A DNA stretch of 64,000 nucleotides from Clostridia bacterium (GTDB lineage Bacteria; Bacillota; Clostridia; Christensenellales; UBA3700). The notes under the pieces were generated by a model. The model had not been told where the DNA came from and did no database searches. It worked only from the letters and a program-made list of their open reading frames with translations. Both the position numbers and the translations under genes were made by a program. Of this stretch, positions 22,235 to 31,775 are shown in pieces (position 1 is the first letter of the stretch; each line of letters begins with the position of its first letter). The DNA is taken from positions 1-64,000 of the forward strand of contig JAIEDA010000004.1 of NCBI GenBank assembly GCA_029068165.1, in the 5' to 3' direction.

Positions 22235-22912
22235 TTATTTTTGCTTTTTTACCGCTTTGTAGCCAAGCCCTCTAATAGTGACTATTTCAAAGTCGGAGCT
22301 GTTTTTAAATTTTTCTCTAATACGGGTAATATGCACGTCTACGGTGCGTTCGGCGGTATCGCTGTCCGCCCCCCAAAACTCTTCCATAAGCTGACTTCTC
22401 GTGAAAATCTTACCCGCGAAAGACAGCAATTTATAGAGTATATAAAACTCTTTTTGAGGAAGTTCGATCTCCCCCTCCGGCGTAATTGCGGTAAGCGAAT
22501 CGTATATCAAAGAAGTATTGCCAATTACTATTTTTCTCTCGCTGACTATTTGCGAACGCCTAAGCAAAGCGCCTACTCTAAGCAACAATTCGTTGGTATC
22601 GATAGGTTTGACCATATAGTCGTCTATCCCCAGTAAAAAACCCTTCTTTTTGGCGTCGAAATCGTCGACCGCCGTCATAAACATAATGGGTACGTTTGCG
22701 TTGAGCGCGCGTACGTTTTCAGCCAAAGCGTAGCCGTCCATTATCGGCATCATAATGTCGGACACAATCAAATCGTAATGCTCTTCTTTGAACATCTCCA
22801 AAGCGCTTTGACCGTTGAGCGCCATATTCGCGTCGTAACCGTTTTGCTGAAGCACGGTGCGAACCAGCTTATTGAGTTTTATGTCGTCTTCCGCTACGAG
22901 TACCCTTATCAT
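22235..22912 (-). CDS. OmpR-family response regulator
   Basis: LIVSDIMMPIMDGYALAE receiver plus winged helix. Confidence 0.93.
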   Translation of the reverse strand: MIRVLVAEDDIKLNKLVRTVLQQNGYDANMALNGQSALEMFKEEHYDLIVSDIMMPIMDGYALAENVRALNANVPIMFMTAVDDFDAKKKGFLLGIDDYMVKPIDTNELLLRVGALLRRSQIVSERKIVIGNTSLIYDSLTAITPEGEIELPQKEFYILYKLLSFAGKIFTRSQLMEEFWGADSDTAERTVDVHITRIREKFKNSSDFEIVTIRGLGYKAVKKQK

Positions 22913-22941
22913 AAATACCTCTTACGAATAATTATTGCCAA

Positions 22942-24480
22942 TTACAAATCAAATACTTCGTTGCACAGTTTTTCGGCGTACAAAGGTTCGTGCGAAACCA
23001 AAATTATCGCGCCCTCGTATTCCTGCAACGCTTCAAAGAGCGCCTCTTTCGCCGACACGTCCAAATGGTTCGTAGGCTCGTCCAGTATAAGTATATTGCT
23101 CTCTTTTTGCATAAGCGCGCAAAGCTTTATCTTGACCTGCTCGCCGCCCGAAAGCGAACTTATGAACTTCGTCGCAAGGTCGTTTTTGATACCCACTTTC
23201 GCAAGCTGAGTACGTATCTCCTTTTGCGACATTTTCGGGTAGGTTTCGTTCATAAACGTCGTTGCGTTTATTCCGCTTCTAAACTGCAAATCTTGCTCGA
23301 TATAGTTTATCTTGGAATTTATATTAAAGTTGAACGACCCGCTCAATGACGGAAGCCTTTTCATTATCGTTTTGAGTATCGTGGTCTTGCCTAGACCGTT
23401 CGTACCTCTCAGCCAAAGTTTCGTCGTACTTCCCATCTCAAACGATATCGGCGGCAATATAGCTTTGCCGTCGTATCCGACGACCAAGTCTTTGACCTCC
23501 AACATGTGCTTAGTCACCAAAAGCGTATACGGAAAGTTGAACGTAGGCTTTTCAAACGATACCGGCTTTTGCATTACGTCAATGCGGTCCAACATCTTCT
23601 TGCGGCTGTTAGCCATACCTGCCGTCGCCGCCCTGGCCTTGTTGCGCGCTATATAGTCTTCCATCTTCTTTATTTCGCGTTGTTGCCTTTCGTAGCTGTC
23701 CGCGTATTGACGGGCGTTTTGCTCGTGCTGTACGAGAAATTCGTCGTAATTGCCCCAGTACTTTTTGATCATACCGTTTTCAATATTGACTATGATTTTG
23801 CACACGCTGTTGAGAAAAGAAGTATCGTGCGATATTAGAATAAACGTGCCTTTGAACGCGTCTAGATACTTCCTAAGCCAATCGATTTGCTCGAGGTCGA
23901 GAAAGTTGGTCGGCTCGTCCAAAAGCATAACGTCCAACTCTTCCAAAAGCAGTTTGGACAGCATAAGCTTCGCCCTTTGTCCGCCGCTCAAGTTGCCAAT
24001 AACGGTATCGTAGCCGAAGTTGTTTACGCCAAGACCGTTTGCGACTTTCTTGATCTTGGAATCGAGGTCGTAAAAACCGCTATCGTCCAATTTCTCTTGC
24101 AAAACCGCCGACTTATTCACCAGCTTGTCCAGCGTATCCATATCTTCCTCTGTCGCCATTTGCGAATAGAGATTTTCAAGCTGCTCGTTCATCTTATAGA
24201 GATAATCGAAAGAGCCTTGCAAGTACTCCATAACGCTTTGACTCCTGTCGATATCCGCGTGCTGGTCGAGATAACCCCATCTAATAGTATTGAGCCATTT
24301 GACTTCGCCCGCGTCCTGCGAAAGCCTGCCCGTAATAATATTCATAAACGTAGACTTACCCGCGCCGTTAAGTCCGACAACTCCGATATGTTCGCCGTTG
24401 TTTACGCTGAGATCGGCGTCGTCAAACAACGTCTTTGAATCAAAGATATGCGTAAGTCCTTTTATCGTCAAAACACTCAT
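22942..24480 (-). CDS. ABC-F family ATPase
   Basis: Two ABC domains: GLNGAGKST...LSGGQRAKLMLSKLLLEELDVMLLDEPTNFLD and GTNGLGKTT...LSGGEQVKIKLC. Confidence 0.92.
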   Translation of the reverse strand: MSVLTIKGLTHIFDSKTLFDDADLSVNNGEHIGVVGLNGAGKSTFMNIITGRLSQDAGEVKWLNTIRWGYLDQHADIDRSQSVMEYLQGSFDYLYKMNEQLENLYSQMATEEDMDTLDKLVNKSAVLQEKLDDSGFYDLDSKIKKVANGLGVNNFGYDTVIGNLSGGQRAKLMLSKLLLEELDVMLLDEPTNFLDLEQIDWLRKYLDAFKGTFILISHDTSFLNSVCKIIVNIENGMIKKYWGNYDEFLVQHEQNARQYADSYERQQREIKKMEDYIARNKARAATAGMANSRKKMLDRIDVMQKPVSFEKPTFNFPYTLLVTKHMLEVKDLVVGYDGKAILPPISFEMGSTTKLWLRGTNGLGKTTILKTIMKRLPSLSGSFNFNINSKINYIEQDLQFRSGINATTFMNETYPKMSQKEIRTQLAKVGIKNDLATKFISSLSGGEQVKIKLCALMQKESNILILDEPTNHLDVSAKEALFEALQEYEGAIILVSHEPLYAEKLCNEVFDL

Positions 24481-24500
24481 TTTTATAAACCTTAAATCTT

Positions 24501-26192
24501 TTACTTTTTAACTTTTTTCGTCTTTACCAAATTCTCCAAAAACTCTTTCGTTTCGTCGAAATTCAAGCTCTCGACTACGATAGTAATCTTATCGCCTTCG
24601 CTTAGATGCGTTTCGCCGTCGGGAACGATATTTTCGCCGTCAACTTTGACCACTTCGGTGACGAGAGCGTTGGCGGGCCAAATAATATCTCTAATATGTT
24701 TGTCTTCGACAAACGAACCCTTTTCGACCGTAACCTCAAACGAGCGTTTTTCAAGCTTTTCGCTGCTCTCGCGCATCCTGTCTAGCAAGCTGTCGTATAG
24801 AGGATTCGTACCAAGTATTTCAGCGACCAAAAACGCAGTGAATATAGCTATCGCTACCGGCAAGAAATCCGATTGATATCCCGAAAGCTCCACCACCAAA
24901 ACTATTGCGGTGATAGGAGCTCGCACGCTTGCGCCAAAGAACGTAGTCATAGATACGACTACGACGGCTGAAAAGTATTCCTCGTCCATACCGAGTTTGA
25001 TAAATACGATACCCATCATTGCGCCGATCAGCGCGCCTATTGCAAGCATAGGTATAAACAGTCCGCCCGTTGCGCCCGCGTTGAAACACAGTATCGTAAG
25101 CAACATTCTTACGCATATCACCAGCAGCAAGAACCAAAAAGTATACTTCAAACCGTCGTGACAAAGAATATCTACAAGCGAGTGACCGCCCGTGTTTACC
25201 ATAGCGAAGCCGTCTTGAACAAACTTTGTAAAAATCAAACCTATTGCGCCCGTCAGTAAGAATGCTATCAAAAGCCTTAGCCAATACGGGAACTTTTTCA
25301 CCCATTTATCGGTAATCTTTTGAGATTTGACGAGCAATACGTTGAATAGTATCGCGCACGCGCCTATTACCACTCCGACGGCGATAAGTATGCCTAAAAT
25401 TGAAGCGAACTCCCCTATCGAATTCATTTGCTTGAAATCGGCGAAAGGCTTGAGCTGTGGAATGTCGAAAAGCATTGAAGTGCTCGACCATTTAGCGTCT
25501 TTTATCGCCATACCCAAAAGGCGGAAAGTAGCCGTTCCGGTAATGACCGCCGACGAAGCGCAAAGAAGTATTATCGGAGAAAATCTCCTGTGGCACTCTT
25601 CCATAGCGAATACTATACCCGCGAGAGGAGCGTTGAACGCGACTGCAATACCTGCGCCCGCGCCGCCTGCCATTACGTATCTTCGCCAAGTGAGCTTGGC
25701 TTTCATAAGCTCGGTAATGCCCTGCGCCGACATTGCGCTAAGCTGTACGCTAGGTCCTTCGCTTCCAAGCGGCAAACCCGCAAAAAAGCTCATATACGAA
25801 CCTATGACCGTACCTATCAGCGTACGCAGCCATTTGAAGGTCAAAAAGCCTCTAATCGCTCCTTCGACGTTTGGAATACCGCTGCCCCTGACGTTGGGCA
25901 CTTTCTTGTGCAATAACGCCATCAAAAGAGCTAAAGCCGCCAAAGCCAAGAAAAACAAAGGTATCGCCCACAAATGCGTAAGCACCGCTTCGTAGATTTT
26001 TTTAGAATACTCTATCAAATAGCGCGCGCCGAAGTTGAATACTCCCACCAAAAATCCCGAGAGCATTCCCGCAACGCCGCCGTACGCAATAACCGGCAAA
26101 ACGATATTTTTGAGCTTTTCGCCCATTGCTTTGAATTTTACTTTTGCGCTATCTTTCATTACGTTATATCCGAATTTATTCTCAATCGGCAA
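24501..26192 (-). CDS. ClC-family chloride channel/antiporter with C-terminal TrkA-C-like domain
   Basis: GLPLGSEGPSVQ, FNAPLAGIVFAMEE, GATGGLFIPMLAIGA; C-terminal DGETHLSEGDKITIVV. Confidence 0.92.
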   Translation of the reverse strand: MPIENKFGYNVMKDSAKVKFKAMGEKLKNIVLPVIAYGGVAGMLSGFLVGVFNFGARYLIEYSKKIYEAVLTHLWAIPLFFLALAALALLMALLHKKVPNVRGSGIPNVEGAIRGFLTFKWLRTLIGTVIGSYMSFFAGLPLGSEGPSVQLSAMSAQGITELMKAKLTWRRYVMAGGAGAGIAVAFNAPLAGIVFAMEECHRRFSPIILLCASSAVITGTATFRLLGMAIKDAKWSSTSMLFDIPQLKPFADFKQMNSIGEFASILGILIAVGVVIGACAILFNVLLVKSQKITDKWVKKFPYWLRLLIAFLLTGAIGLIFTKFVQDGFAMVNTGGHSLVDILCHDGLKYTFWFLLLVICVRMLLTILCFNAGATGGLFIPMLAIGALIGAMMGIVFIKLGMDEEYFSAVVVVSMTTFFGASVRAPITAIVLVVELSGYQSDFLPVAIAIFTAFLVAEILGTNPLYDSLLDRMRESSEKLEKRSFEVTVEKGSFVEDKHIRDIIWPANALVTEVVKVDGENIVPDGETHLSEGDKITIVVESLNFDETKEFLENLVKTKKVKK

Positions 26193-26256
26193 AACCTACT
26201 TTGCCGTCATATATTATTTTCCAAGCCGCCTGCGAAGCAACAGTTTGATACAAAAT

Positions 26257-26273
26257 AATCTAAACTTTATGTT
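26257..26273. promoter_or_regulatory. Candidate operator CTAAAC-N5-GTTTAG upstream of the ClC gene
   Basis: ctaaactttatgtttag just downstream of TTGACT/TATAAT-like minus-strand promoter elements. Confidence 0.4.
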
Positions 26274-26484
26274 TAGTTTATATATAATATATACTAAATA
26301 ACAATATAAAGTCAAGCAAAGATATATGTTCGGCGGAAAGGCAAACTATTCGAATTTAAAAAATATAACGTCTATGACTGGACGGCTAAAGTCCGTCATT
26401 TTGAGCGAAACAAAGTGTAGTTGAAGAATATTATATAAATGAAAAGTTGTTTTTCGTTGTTTTAGATTTTTGTTTTAGTAAGTA

Positions 26485-26798
26485 TGGCTTACAAGCGGGT
26501 TCACGTTATTACTGCCATATTGTTTAACGTTAGGCGGTAAGGCAGTCTAGTCAAGTCTAAAAAGTATCTTTTCCGCCGACTAACCGCTTGGCTCACGCTC
26601 AACGTACATAAAGTACGCCTCGGCTCGCCAAACAGTCATTCGACAAAAAATCTATCTTTTAATCCTTTGACTATCTACCTTACCACCAAACGAAGTGGGA
26701 GTCTATTCTACTGATACCGCCAACAGGTTTGCTTTACCAAAAACTATGAGCGTTATAATCGTGAGCCCCGCTTAGCGCCTTGTACTCCGTAGTTTTCG
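26485..26798 (-). repeat. Repeat family A, copy 1 (interrupted by repeat B)
   Basis: ggcttacaagcgggttcacgttattactgccatatt ... ccaaaaactatgagcgttataatcgtgagccccgcttagcgccttgtact matches the copies at 27361 and 42757. Confidence 0.85.
26533..26721 (+). mobile_element. Repeat family B (MITE-like), copy 1
   Basis: Bounded by GGCGGTA...TACCGCC; shares long identical blocks with 31040-31230 (TCTAAAAAGTATCTTTTCCGCCGACTAA; TTCGACAAAAAATCTATCTTTT). Confidence 0.8.
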
Positions 26799-27091
26799 CA
26801 TAAATGTTTCTAAAGGATGAGAATTTTGACTTCGCTCAATATGACGATTTTATTTTTACCCATAATAGCGAAGCAACTTTTCTCATACATCTTAATGGAA
26901 GCAATTCGTCACCCTGAGCGTAGTCGAAGGATCTCTATCCGTATAAAATGTTCAATCCTTCACTTTAAAACTAGGTAATAAAATTTTTTGTTCATTTTTT
27001 ATGAACCGTTAATACTTTGGCTATAGAAGTTTTATATAATATAAACAATGAACAGCTTATTATAGAAGATTTGAAAAGGGAGTAAGTGCTT

Positions 27092-27340
27092 ATGACGAAA
27101 AAAAATGACGAAACGCAAATAGAACGAAAACAAGTTATAAGAACTAAACAATCGTTATTTTGGACGCATATTTTTATGCTCATTCAATTATTAGAAAAGT
27201 ATCCCGCAGTTACTGCGGACGAAAACTTTATGAAAATATATCGTACACTATACGATTACGTATCAAGCAAAGCTCCTCTACCTAATAGAGGCGACATATT
27301 AGATTGGTACGTTGTCGTAGAACAAGAAGCGACGGAATAA
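27092..27340 (+). CDS. Small hypothetical protein
   Basis: MTKKNDETQIERKQVIRTKQSLFWTHIFMLIQLLEKYP...; SD GGGAG. Confidence 0.55.
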   Translation: MTKKNDETQIERKQVIRTKQSLFWTHIFMLIQLLEKYPAVTADENFMKIYRTLYDYVSSKAPLPNRGDILDWYVVVEQEATE

Positions 27341-27360
27341 AGATGATTACGCAAGAATCA

Positions 27361-27490
27361 CGGAGTACAAGGCAATAAGTGGGGCTCACGATTATTACGC
27401 TCATAGTTTTTGGTATTGCTTACTTTGTACTTTATCCAAGTTTCGCTAAAAAATATGGCAGTAATAACGTGAACCCACTTATAAGCCATT
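27361..27490 (+). repeat. Repeat family A, copy 2
   Basis: Imperfect inverted arms ggcaataagtggggctcacgattattacg / cgttattactgccat in reverse; matches copies 1 and 3. Confidence 0.85.
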
Positions 27491-27596
27491 ACCCAACAAT
27501 ATAATATATATGACTTCACTACTCTTTTGCATAATATAACAAGAGGAACGCAAACTGCGTTCCTCCCGATATGATTTCTATTCGCTGTGCAATCAA

Positions 27597-27929
27597 TTAC
27601 AAAATGGAATAAAGGTTGCCGAAAATTGCAAATATTGCGTACAAAACGATACATACGTATACGGTAATTTTGAAGCCTTTCTTCTTGTTTCTCGCATAGT
27701 AGTAAGCGTTTAGACATACTGCGATACCGAGCGCGATATCTTTGACAAGACCCATAATAGCCGTTATTATACCGAGATCGGCTTTGATTGCTCCCAAAAT
27801 GAGATTTACGACAAACATGACGATAGCAAGTATCAAAGCTATACAAGCGCTGAAACCAATAAGCCTGTCAACGTTGCTTCTTACCGACCTGCTCTCTATC
27901 TTTTCGCTCGTAGATTTTTTCTTTGCCAT
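27597..27929 (-). CDS. Small integral membrane protein
   Basis: 110 aa, several hydrophobic segments, SD GGAGG. Confidence 0.6.
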   Translation of the reverse strand: MAKKKSTSEKIESRSVRSNVDRLIGFSACIALILAIVMFVVNLILGAIKADLGIITAIMGLVKDIALGIAVCLNAYYYARNKKKGFKITVYVCIVLYAIFAIFGNLYSIL

Positions 27930-28166
27930 ATCAATTCCTCCTATAAAAAATTTTATTAATTTTTTTATCTATTATAATACGCTCGCTTCGCTATGTCAAG
28001 CGCCTTCAACGATTTTTTTCACGCTTTCGCATTGTTAGCCAATATTGGTTATAATCAAGCGTTATAATACACTATCTTGTAAAAGTTTTTTGGCTGAATA
28101 ACAAGATGTTGTGGTTTGTCAAGCGTTTTTAGCAAAATTTTTTTTAAATTTTTTTGCCGTTTTGTA

Positions 28167-28195
28167 TTGCATAGCGTGTAGGCTTGTGCTATAAT
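28167..28195 (+). promoter_or_regulatory. Promoter of nrdDG
   Basis: TTGCAT-N17-TATAAT. Confidence 0.7.
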
Positions 28196-28236
28196 CATTT
28201 TTGCACCATAAAATAAGGATAAAGAGGAGAAGAACT

Positions 28237-30354
28237 ATGTACGTAATTAAGAAAGACGGAACGAAAGAAGCTTACAACGTAGAAAAAGTCGTGACAGCGG
28301 TCAACAAATCCGCTTTCCGCGCGCTTGTCAAATTTAGTGACGAAGATATTGAGTTTATATGCGACTTCGTAAACAAGAAAGTTGCGGCTATGAACAAGGA
28401 ATTTGTCAGCATTAGCGAAATGCATAACGTGGTCGAGTACGCGCTTGAATCGCTCAACCCCGCCGTTGCAAAAAGCTACAAAGACTATCGCAACTACAAA
28501 CAAGATTTCGTACATATGCTTGACGAGGTTTACAAGAAGAGCCAAGCTATTATGTATATCGGCGACAAGGAAAACTCCAACTCGGACTCGGCATTGGTTT
28601 CGACCAAGAGAAGTCTTATATTTAATCAACTTAATAAGGAGCTCTATCAAAAGTTTTTCCTCACCAAAGAGGAACTGCAGGCTTGTAGAGACGGATATAT
28701 CTATATTCACGATATGTCGGCAAGGCGCGACACTATGAACTGCTGTCTATTCGACGTGGCGACCGTGCTCAAAGGCGGTTTTGAAATGGGCAATATTTGG
28801 TACAACGAGCCAAAGACGTTGGACGTAGCTTTCGACGTAATCGGCGACATAGTACTTTCCGCCGCAAGCCAACAGTACGGCGGCTTTACCGTACCGCAAG
28901 TAGATAAGATATTGGAACCTTACGCCGAAAAGACTTTCAAAAAGCAATTTGAAAGATATACGGATATGGGTCTTAACAAAGAAAGAGCCGAAGAAGAAGC
29001 GATCAAAGACGTAAGAAAAGATATGATGCAAGGCTTCCAAGGCTGGGAGTATAAGTTTAATACCGTAGCGTCGTCTAGAGGCGATTATCCTTTTATCACT
29101 ATTACGGGCGGTTTAGGAACTTCTAGATTTGCTAAAATGGCAAACATTTGTATGTTGGAAGTCAGAAAGAACGGTCAAGGCAAAAAAGAATGCAAAAAGC
29201 CTGTGCTCTTCCCCAAAATCGTATTCCTTTACGACGAAAAACTTCACGGCGAGGGCGGTCCTCTAGCCGACGTTTTTGAAGCGGGCGTAGAATGTTCGTC
29301 CAAGACGATGTACCCCGACTGGCTGTCTTTGACGGGCGAAGGATACGTAGCTAGCATATACAAAAAATACGGCGAAGTCATCTCGCCAATGGGTTGTAGG
29401 GCGTTCCTCTCCCCTTGGTACGAGCGCGGAGGAATGTACCCCGCCGACGAGAACGATAAGCCGGTATTCGTAGGAAGATTTAATATCGGCGCGGTAAGTT
29501 TGCACCTGCCTATGATTTACGCGCAGTCCAAACAAGAATCCAGAGATTTCTACGAAGTGCTCGATTATTACTTGCAACTCATTCGTCAGTTGCACGTCCG
29601 CACTTACGAATATCTCGGACAAATGAGAGCTTCCACCAATCCTCTAGCTTATTGCGAGGGCGGTTTCTACGGCGGACATCTCAAGTACAGCGACAAAATC
29701 GCTCCCCTTCTCAAGGCTTCAACGGCTTCTTTCGGCATAACCGCGCTCAACGAGCTTCAGGAACTTTACAACAAAAAGTCTATTGCCGAGGACGGTCAAT
29801 TCGCTTTGGAAGTTATGGAGTTTATCAACAAGCGTATCAACGAATTTAAAGAAGAGGATCATATTCTCTACGCTATGTACGGCACGCCCGCGGAAAGCCT
29901 TTGCGGACTTCAAGTCGAACAGTTTAGAAGCAAATTCGGTATCGTCAAAAACGTCAGCGATAGACCGTACGTAACCAACTCTTTCCACTGCCACGTTTCC
30001 GAAGACTTGACGCCTATCCAAAAACAAAACTTAGAAAAGAGATTTTGGGACTTGCTCAACGGCGGAAAAATTCAGTACGTGAAGTACCCTATCGACTACA
30101 ATAAGGAAGCTATCCGCACCTTGATAAGACGCGCTATGTCGATGGGCTTTTACGAGGGCGTAAACCTCTCGCTCGCCTACTGCGACGATTGCGGCCACCA
30201 AGAACTAAGTATGGACGTATGCCCCAAGTGCGGCAGTCGTAACCTTACCAAAATCGATAGAATGAACGGATATTTGTCCTATTCGAGAGTAAAGGGCGAC
30301 ACCCGACTTAACGCGGCAAAGATGGCTGAAATACAAGACAGGAAGAGTATGTAA
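28237..30354 (+). CDS. nrdD: Anaerobic (class III) ribonucleoside-triphosphate reductase
   Basis: ATP-cone N-terminus, C-terminal CDDCGHQELSMDVCPKCGS zinc site and RMNGYLSY glycyl-radical motif (G in NGYLSY context). Start at MYVIKKDG. Confidence 0.95.
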   Translation: MYVIKKDGTKEAYNVEKVVTAVNKSAFRALVKFSDEDIEFICDFVNKKVAAMNKEFVSISEMHNVVEYALESLNPAVAKSYKDYRNYKQDFVHMLDEVYKKSQAIMYIGDKENSNSDSALVSTKRSLIFNQLNKELYQKFFLTKEELQACRDGYIYIHDMSARRDTMNCCLFDVATVLKGGFEMGNIWYNEPKTLDVAFDVIGDIVLSAASQQYGGFTVPQVDKILEPYAEKTFKKQFERYTDMGLNKERAEEEAIKDVRKDMMQGFQGWEYKFNTVASSRGDYPFITITGGLGTSRFAKMANICMLEVRKNGQGKKECKKPVLFPKIVFLYDEKLHGEGGPLADVFEAGVECSSKTMYPDWLSLTGEGYVASIYKKYGEVISPMGCRAFLSPWYERGGMYPADENDKPVFVGRFNIGAVSLHLPMIYAQSKQESRDFYEVLDYYLQLIRQLHVRTYEYLGQMRASTNPLAYCEGGFYGGHLKYSDKIAPLLKASTASFGITALNELQELYNKKSIAEDGQFALEVMEFINKRINEFKEEDHILYAMYGTPAESLCGLQVEQFRSKFGIVKNVSDRPYVTNSFHCHVSEDLTPIQKQNLEKRFWDLLNGGKIQYVKYPIDYNKEAIRTLIRRAMSMGFYEGVNLSLAYCDDCGHQELSMDVCPKCGSRNLTKIDRMNGYLSYSRVKGDTRLNAAKMAEIQDRKSM

Positions 30355-30356
30355 CT

Positions 30357-30845
30357 ATGCGCTATCACAATATTACTAAAGACGATATGCTCAACGGCGA
30401 CGGCTTGAGGGTCGTGCTGTGGGTAGCGGGTTGCGCTCACCACTGCAAAGACTGTCAAAACCCTATCACTTGGGACGTAAACGGCGGACTGGAATTTGAC
30501 GAAAACGCCAAACAAGAGATTTTTGACGAACTCGCAAAATCTTACGTTTCGGGAATAACTTTCTCAGGCGGCGACCCATTGCACCCCGCAAACAGACAGC
30601 CGATAACCGAGCTTGCAAAAGAAATAAAGAAGAAATTCCCCAAAAAGACTATTTGGCTATATAGCGGCTATGAGTGGGAAGAAATAAAGGAACTGCCGAT
30701 AGTCCCCTACCTCGACGTCGTAGTAGACGGCAAATTCGTAGCCAAGCTTTTGGACGCGCAACTGCATTGGAAAGGCTCTAGCAACCAAAGAGTAATCGAC
30801 GTGCCGGCAACGCTAAAGTCAGGCGAAGTAGTACTGCACGCTTAA
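30357..30845 (+). CDS. nrdG: Anaerobic RNR activating radical-SAM protein
   Basis: CAHHCKDCQNPITW radical-SAM cysteines, directly after nrdD. Confidence 0.95.
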   Translation: MRYHNITKDDMLNGDGLRVVLWVAGCAHHCKDCQNPITWDVNGGLEFDENAKQEIFDELAKSYVSGITFSGGDPLHPANRQPITELAKEIKKKFPKKTIWLYSGYEWEEIKELPIVPYLDVVVDGKFVAKLLDAQLHWKGSSNQRVIDVPATLKSGEVVLHA

Positions 30846-30876
30846 GAGGATTTTGAATTAGCTGCGGATAAAAGAT

Positions 30877-30907
30877 AAAAAGACGCGACGTCAAGTCGCG
30901 TCTTTTT
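30877..30907 (+). terminator. Terminator of nrdDG
   Basis: aaaaagacgcgacgtcaagtcgcgtcttttt. Confidence 0.9.
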
Positions 30908-31039
30908 CGTGGACGACCAGGCTGAGCGCAGCCTAGTGTGATAGAGTTGTAGCGTCCAAGGCGGTAAGCCAAAACGTTTGAGATATTTCGACTTCGCCCA
31001 ATATGACGATTGTATAAGATCTACGTCGTAAAAATTAAT

Positions 31040-31230
31040 GGCGGTATCAATAGAATTACCTACCAATATTGTTCGGCGGGAAGGTAGATAGGCAATGAAT
31101 AAAAAGATAGATTTTTTGTCGAATTGCATTTTCTCGAACCGCGTAATACTTGCTGTATTATGCGTGTGAGAAAAATGTTTAGTCGGCGGAAAAGATACTT
31201 TTTAGAATTGACTTGCCTACCTTATCCGCC
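31040..31230 (-). mobile_element. Repeat family B (MITE-like), copy 2
   Basis: Reverse complement aligns along its length with 26533-26721; 191 vs 189 bp. Confidence 0.8.
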
Positions 31231-31238
31231 GAACGCAA

Positions 31239-31745
31239 TTACCTAGTAGTTGAACCAAAGCCGCCGTCGCGCTTTGCGCTGACTTCGTCGTCAAACGTTA
31301 TGCCGTATTCGATAAATATGCCCTGCGCAAAACCGTCGCCGCTATTGACTACTACGGTTTTGTTTTCGTTGGTCGCGTTGGTCAGCTTGCAAAAGATATG
31401 TCCTTCGTTGGACGAGTTGAAATAATCGCTGTCGATAATTCCAACCGTATTGTTGAGCTGAAGTCTAAACTTGAAGCCAAGTCCGCTTCTAGGATAGCAT
31501 TTGAGCACCCAATTTTCTAAGATTTCCACGCGTATGCCGGTGGGTATTTTTATCGTTTCGTTGGGTTTGATTTCTATCTTGACGGGCGCGAAAAAGTCGT
31601 ACCCTGCCGAACCTGTAGTCGCTCTTTTAGGCAGCTTTATACCGTCGTAAATCTCCTTGATATTATCGTTTTCTCCAAACGTATCTATCCAATCCTTTTC
31701 AAACTGTTTGAAAGAAACTTTGTGAAATTTTCCTACTCTTTGCAT
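31239..31745 (-). CDS. dut: dUTPase
   Basis: ATTGSAGYDFFAP, PRSGLGFK, GIIDSDYFNS, KRDGGFGSTTR motif 5. Confidence 0.92.
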   Translation of the reverse strand: MQRVGKFHKVSFKQFEKDWIDTFGENDNIKEIYDGIKLPKRATTGSAGYDFFAPVKIEIKPNETIKIPTGIRVEILENWVLKCYPRSGLGFKFRLQLNNTVGIIDSDYFNSSNEGHIFCKLTNATNENKTVVVNSGDGFAQGIFIEYGITFDDEVSAKRDGGFGSTTR

Positions 31746-31775
31746 TTTTATCTCTCCGTAAATTTATTATTTTTT

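Noticed and set aside
28005-28080. TATAAT hexamers at 28050 and 28063 as the main nrdD promoter
   Set aside because: No suitable -35 at normal spacing; TTGCAT-N17-TATAAT at 28167-28195 is better.
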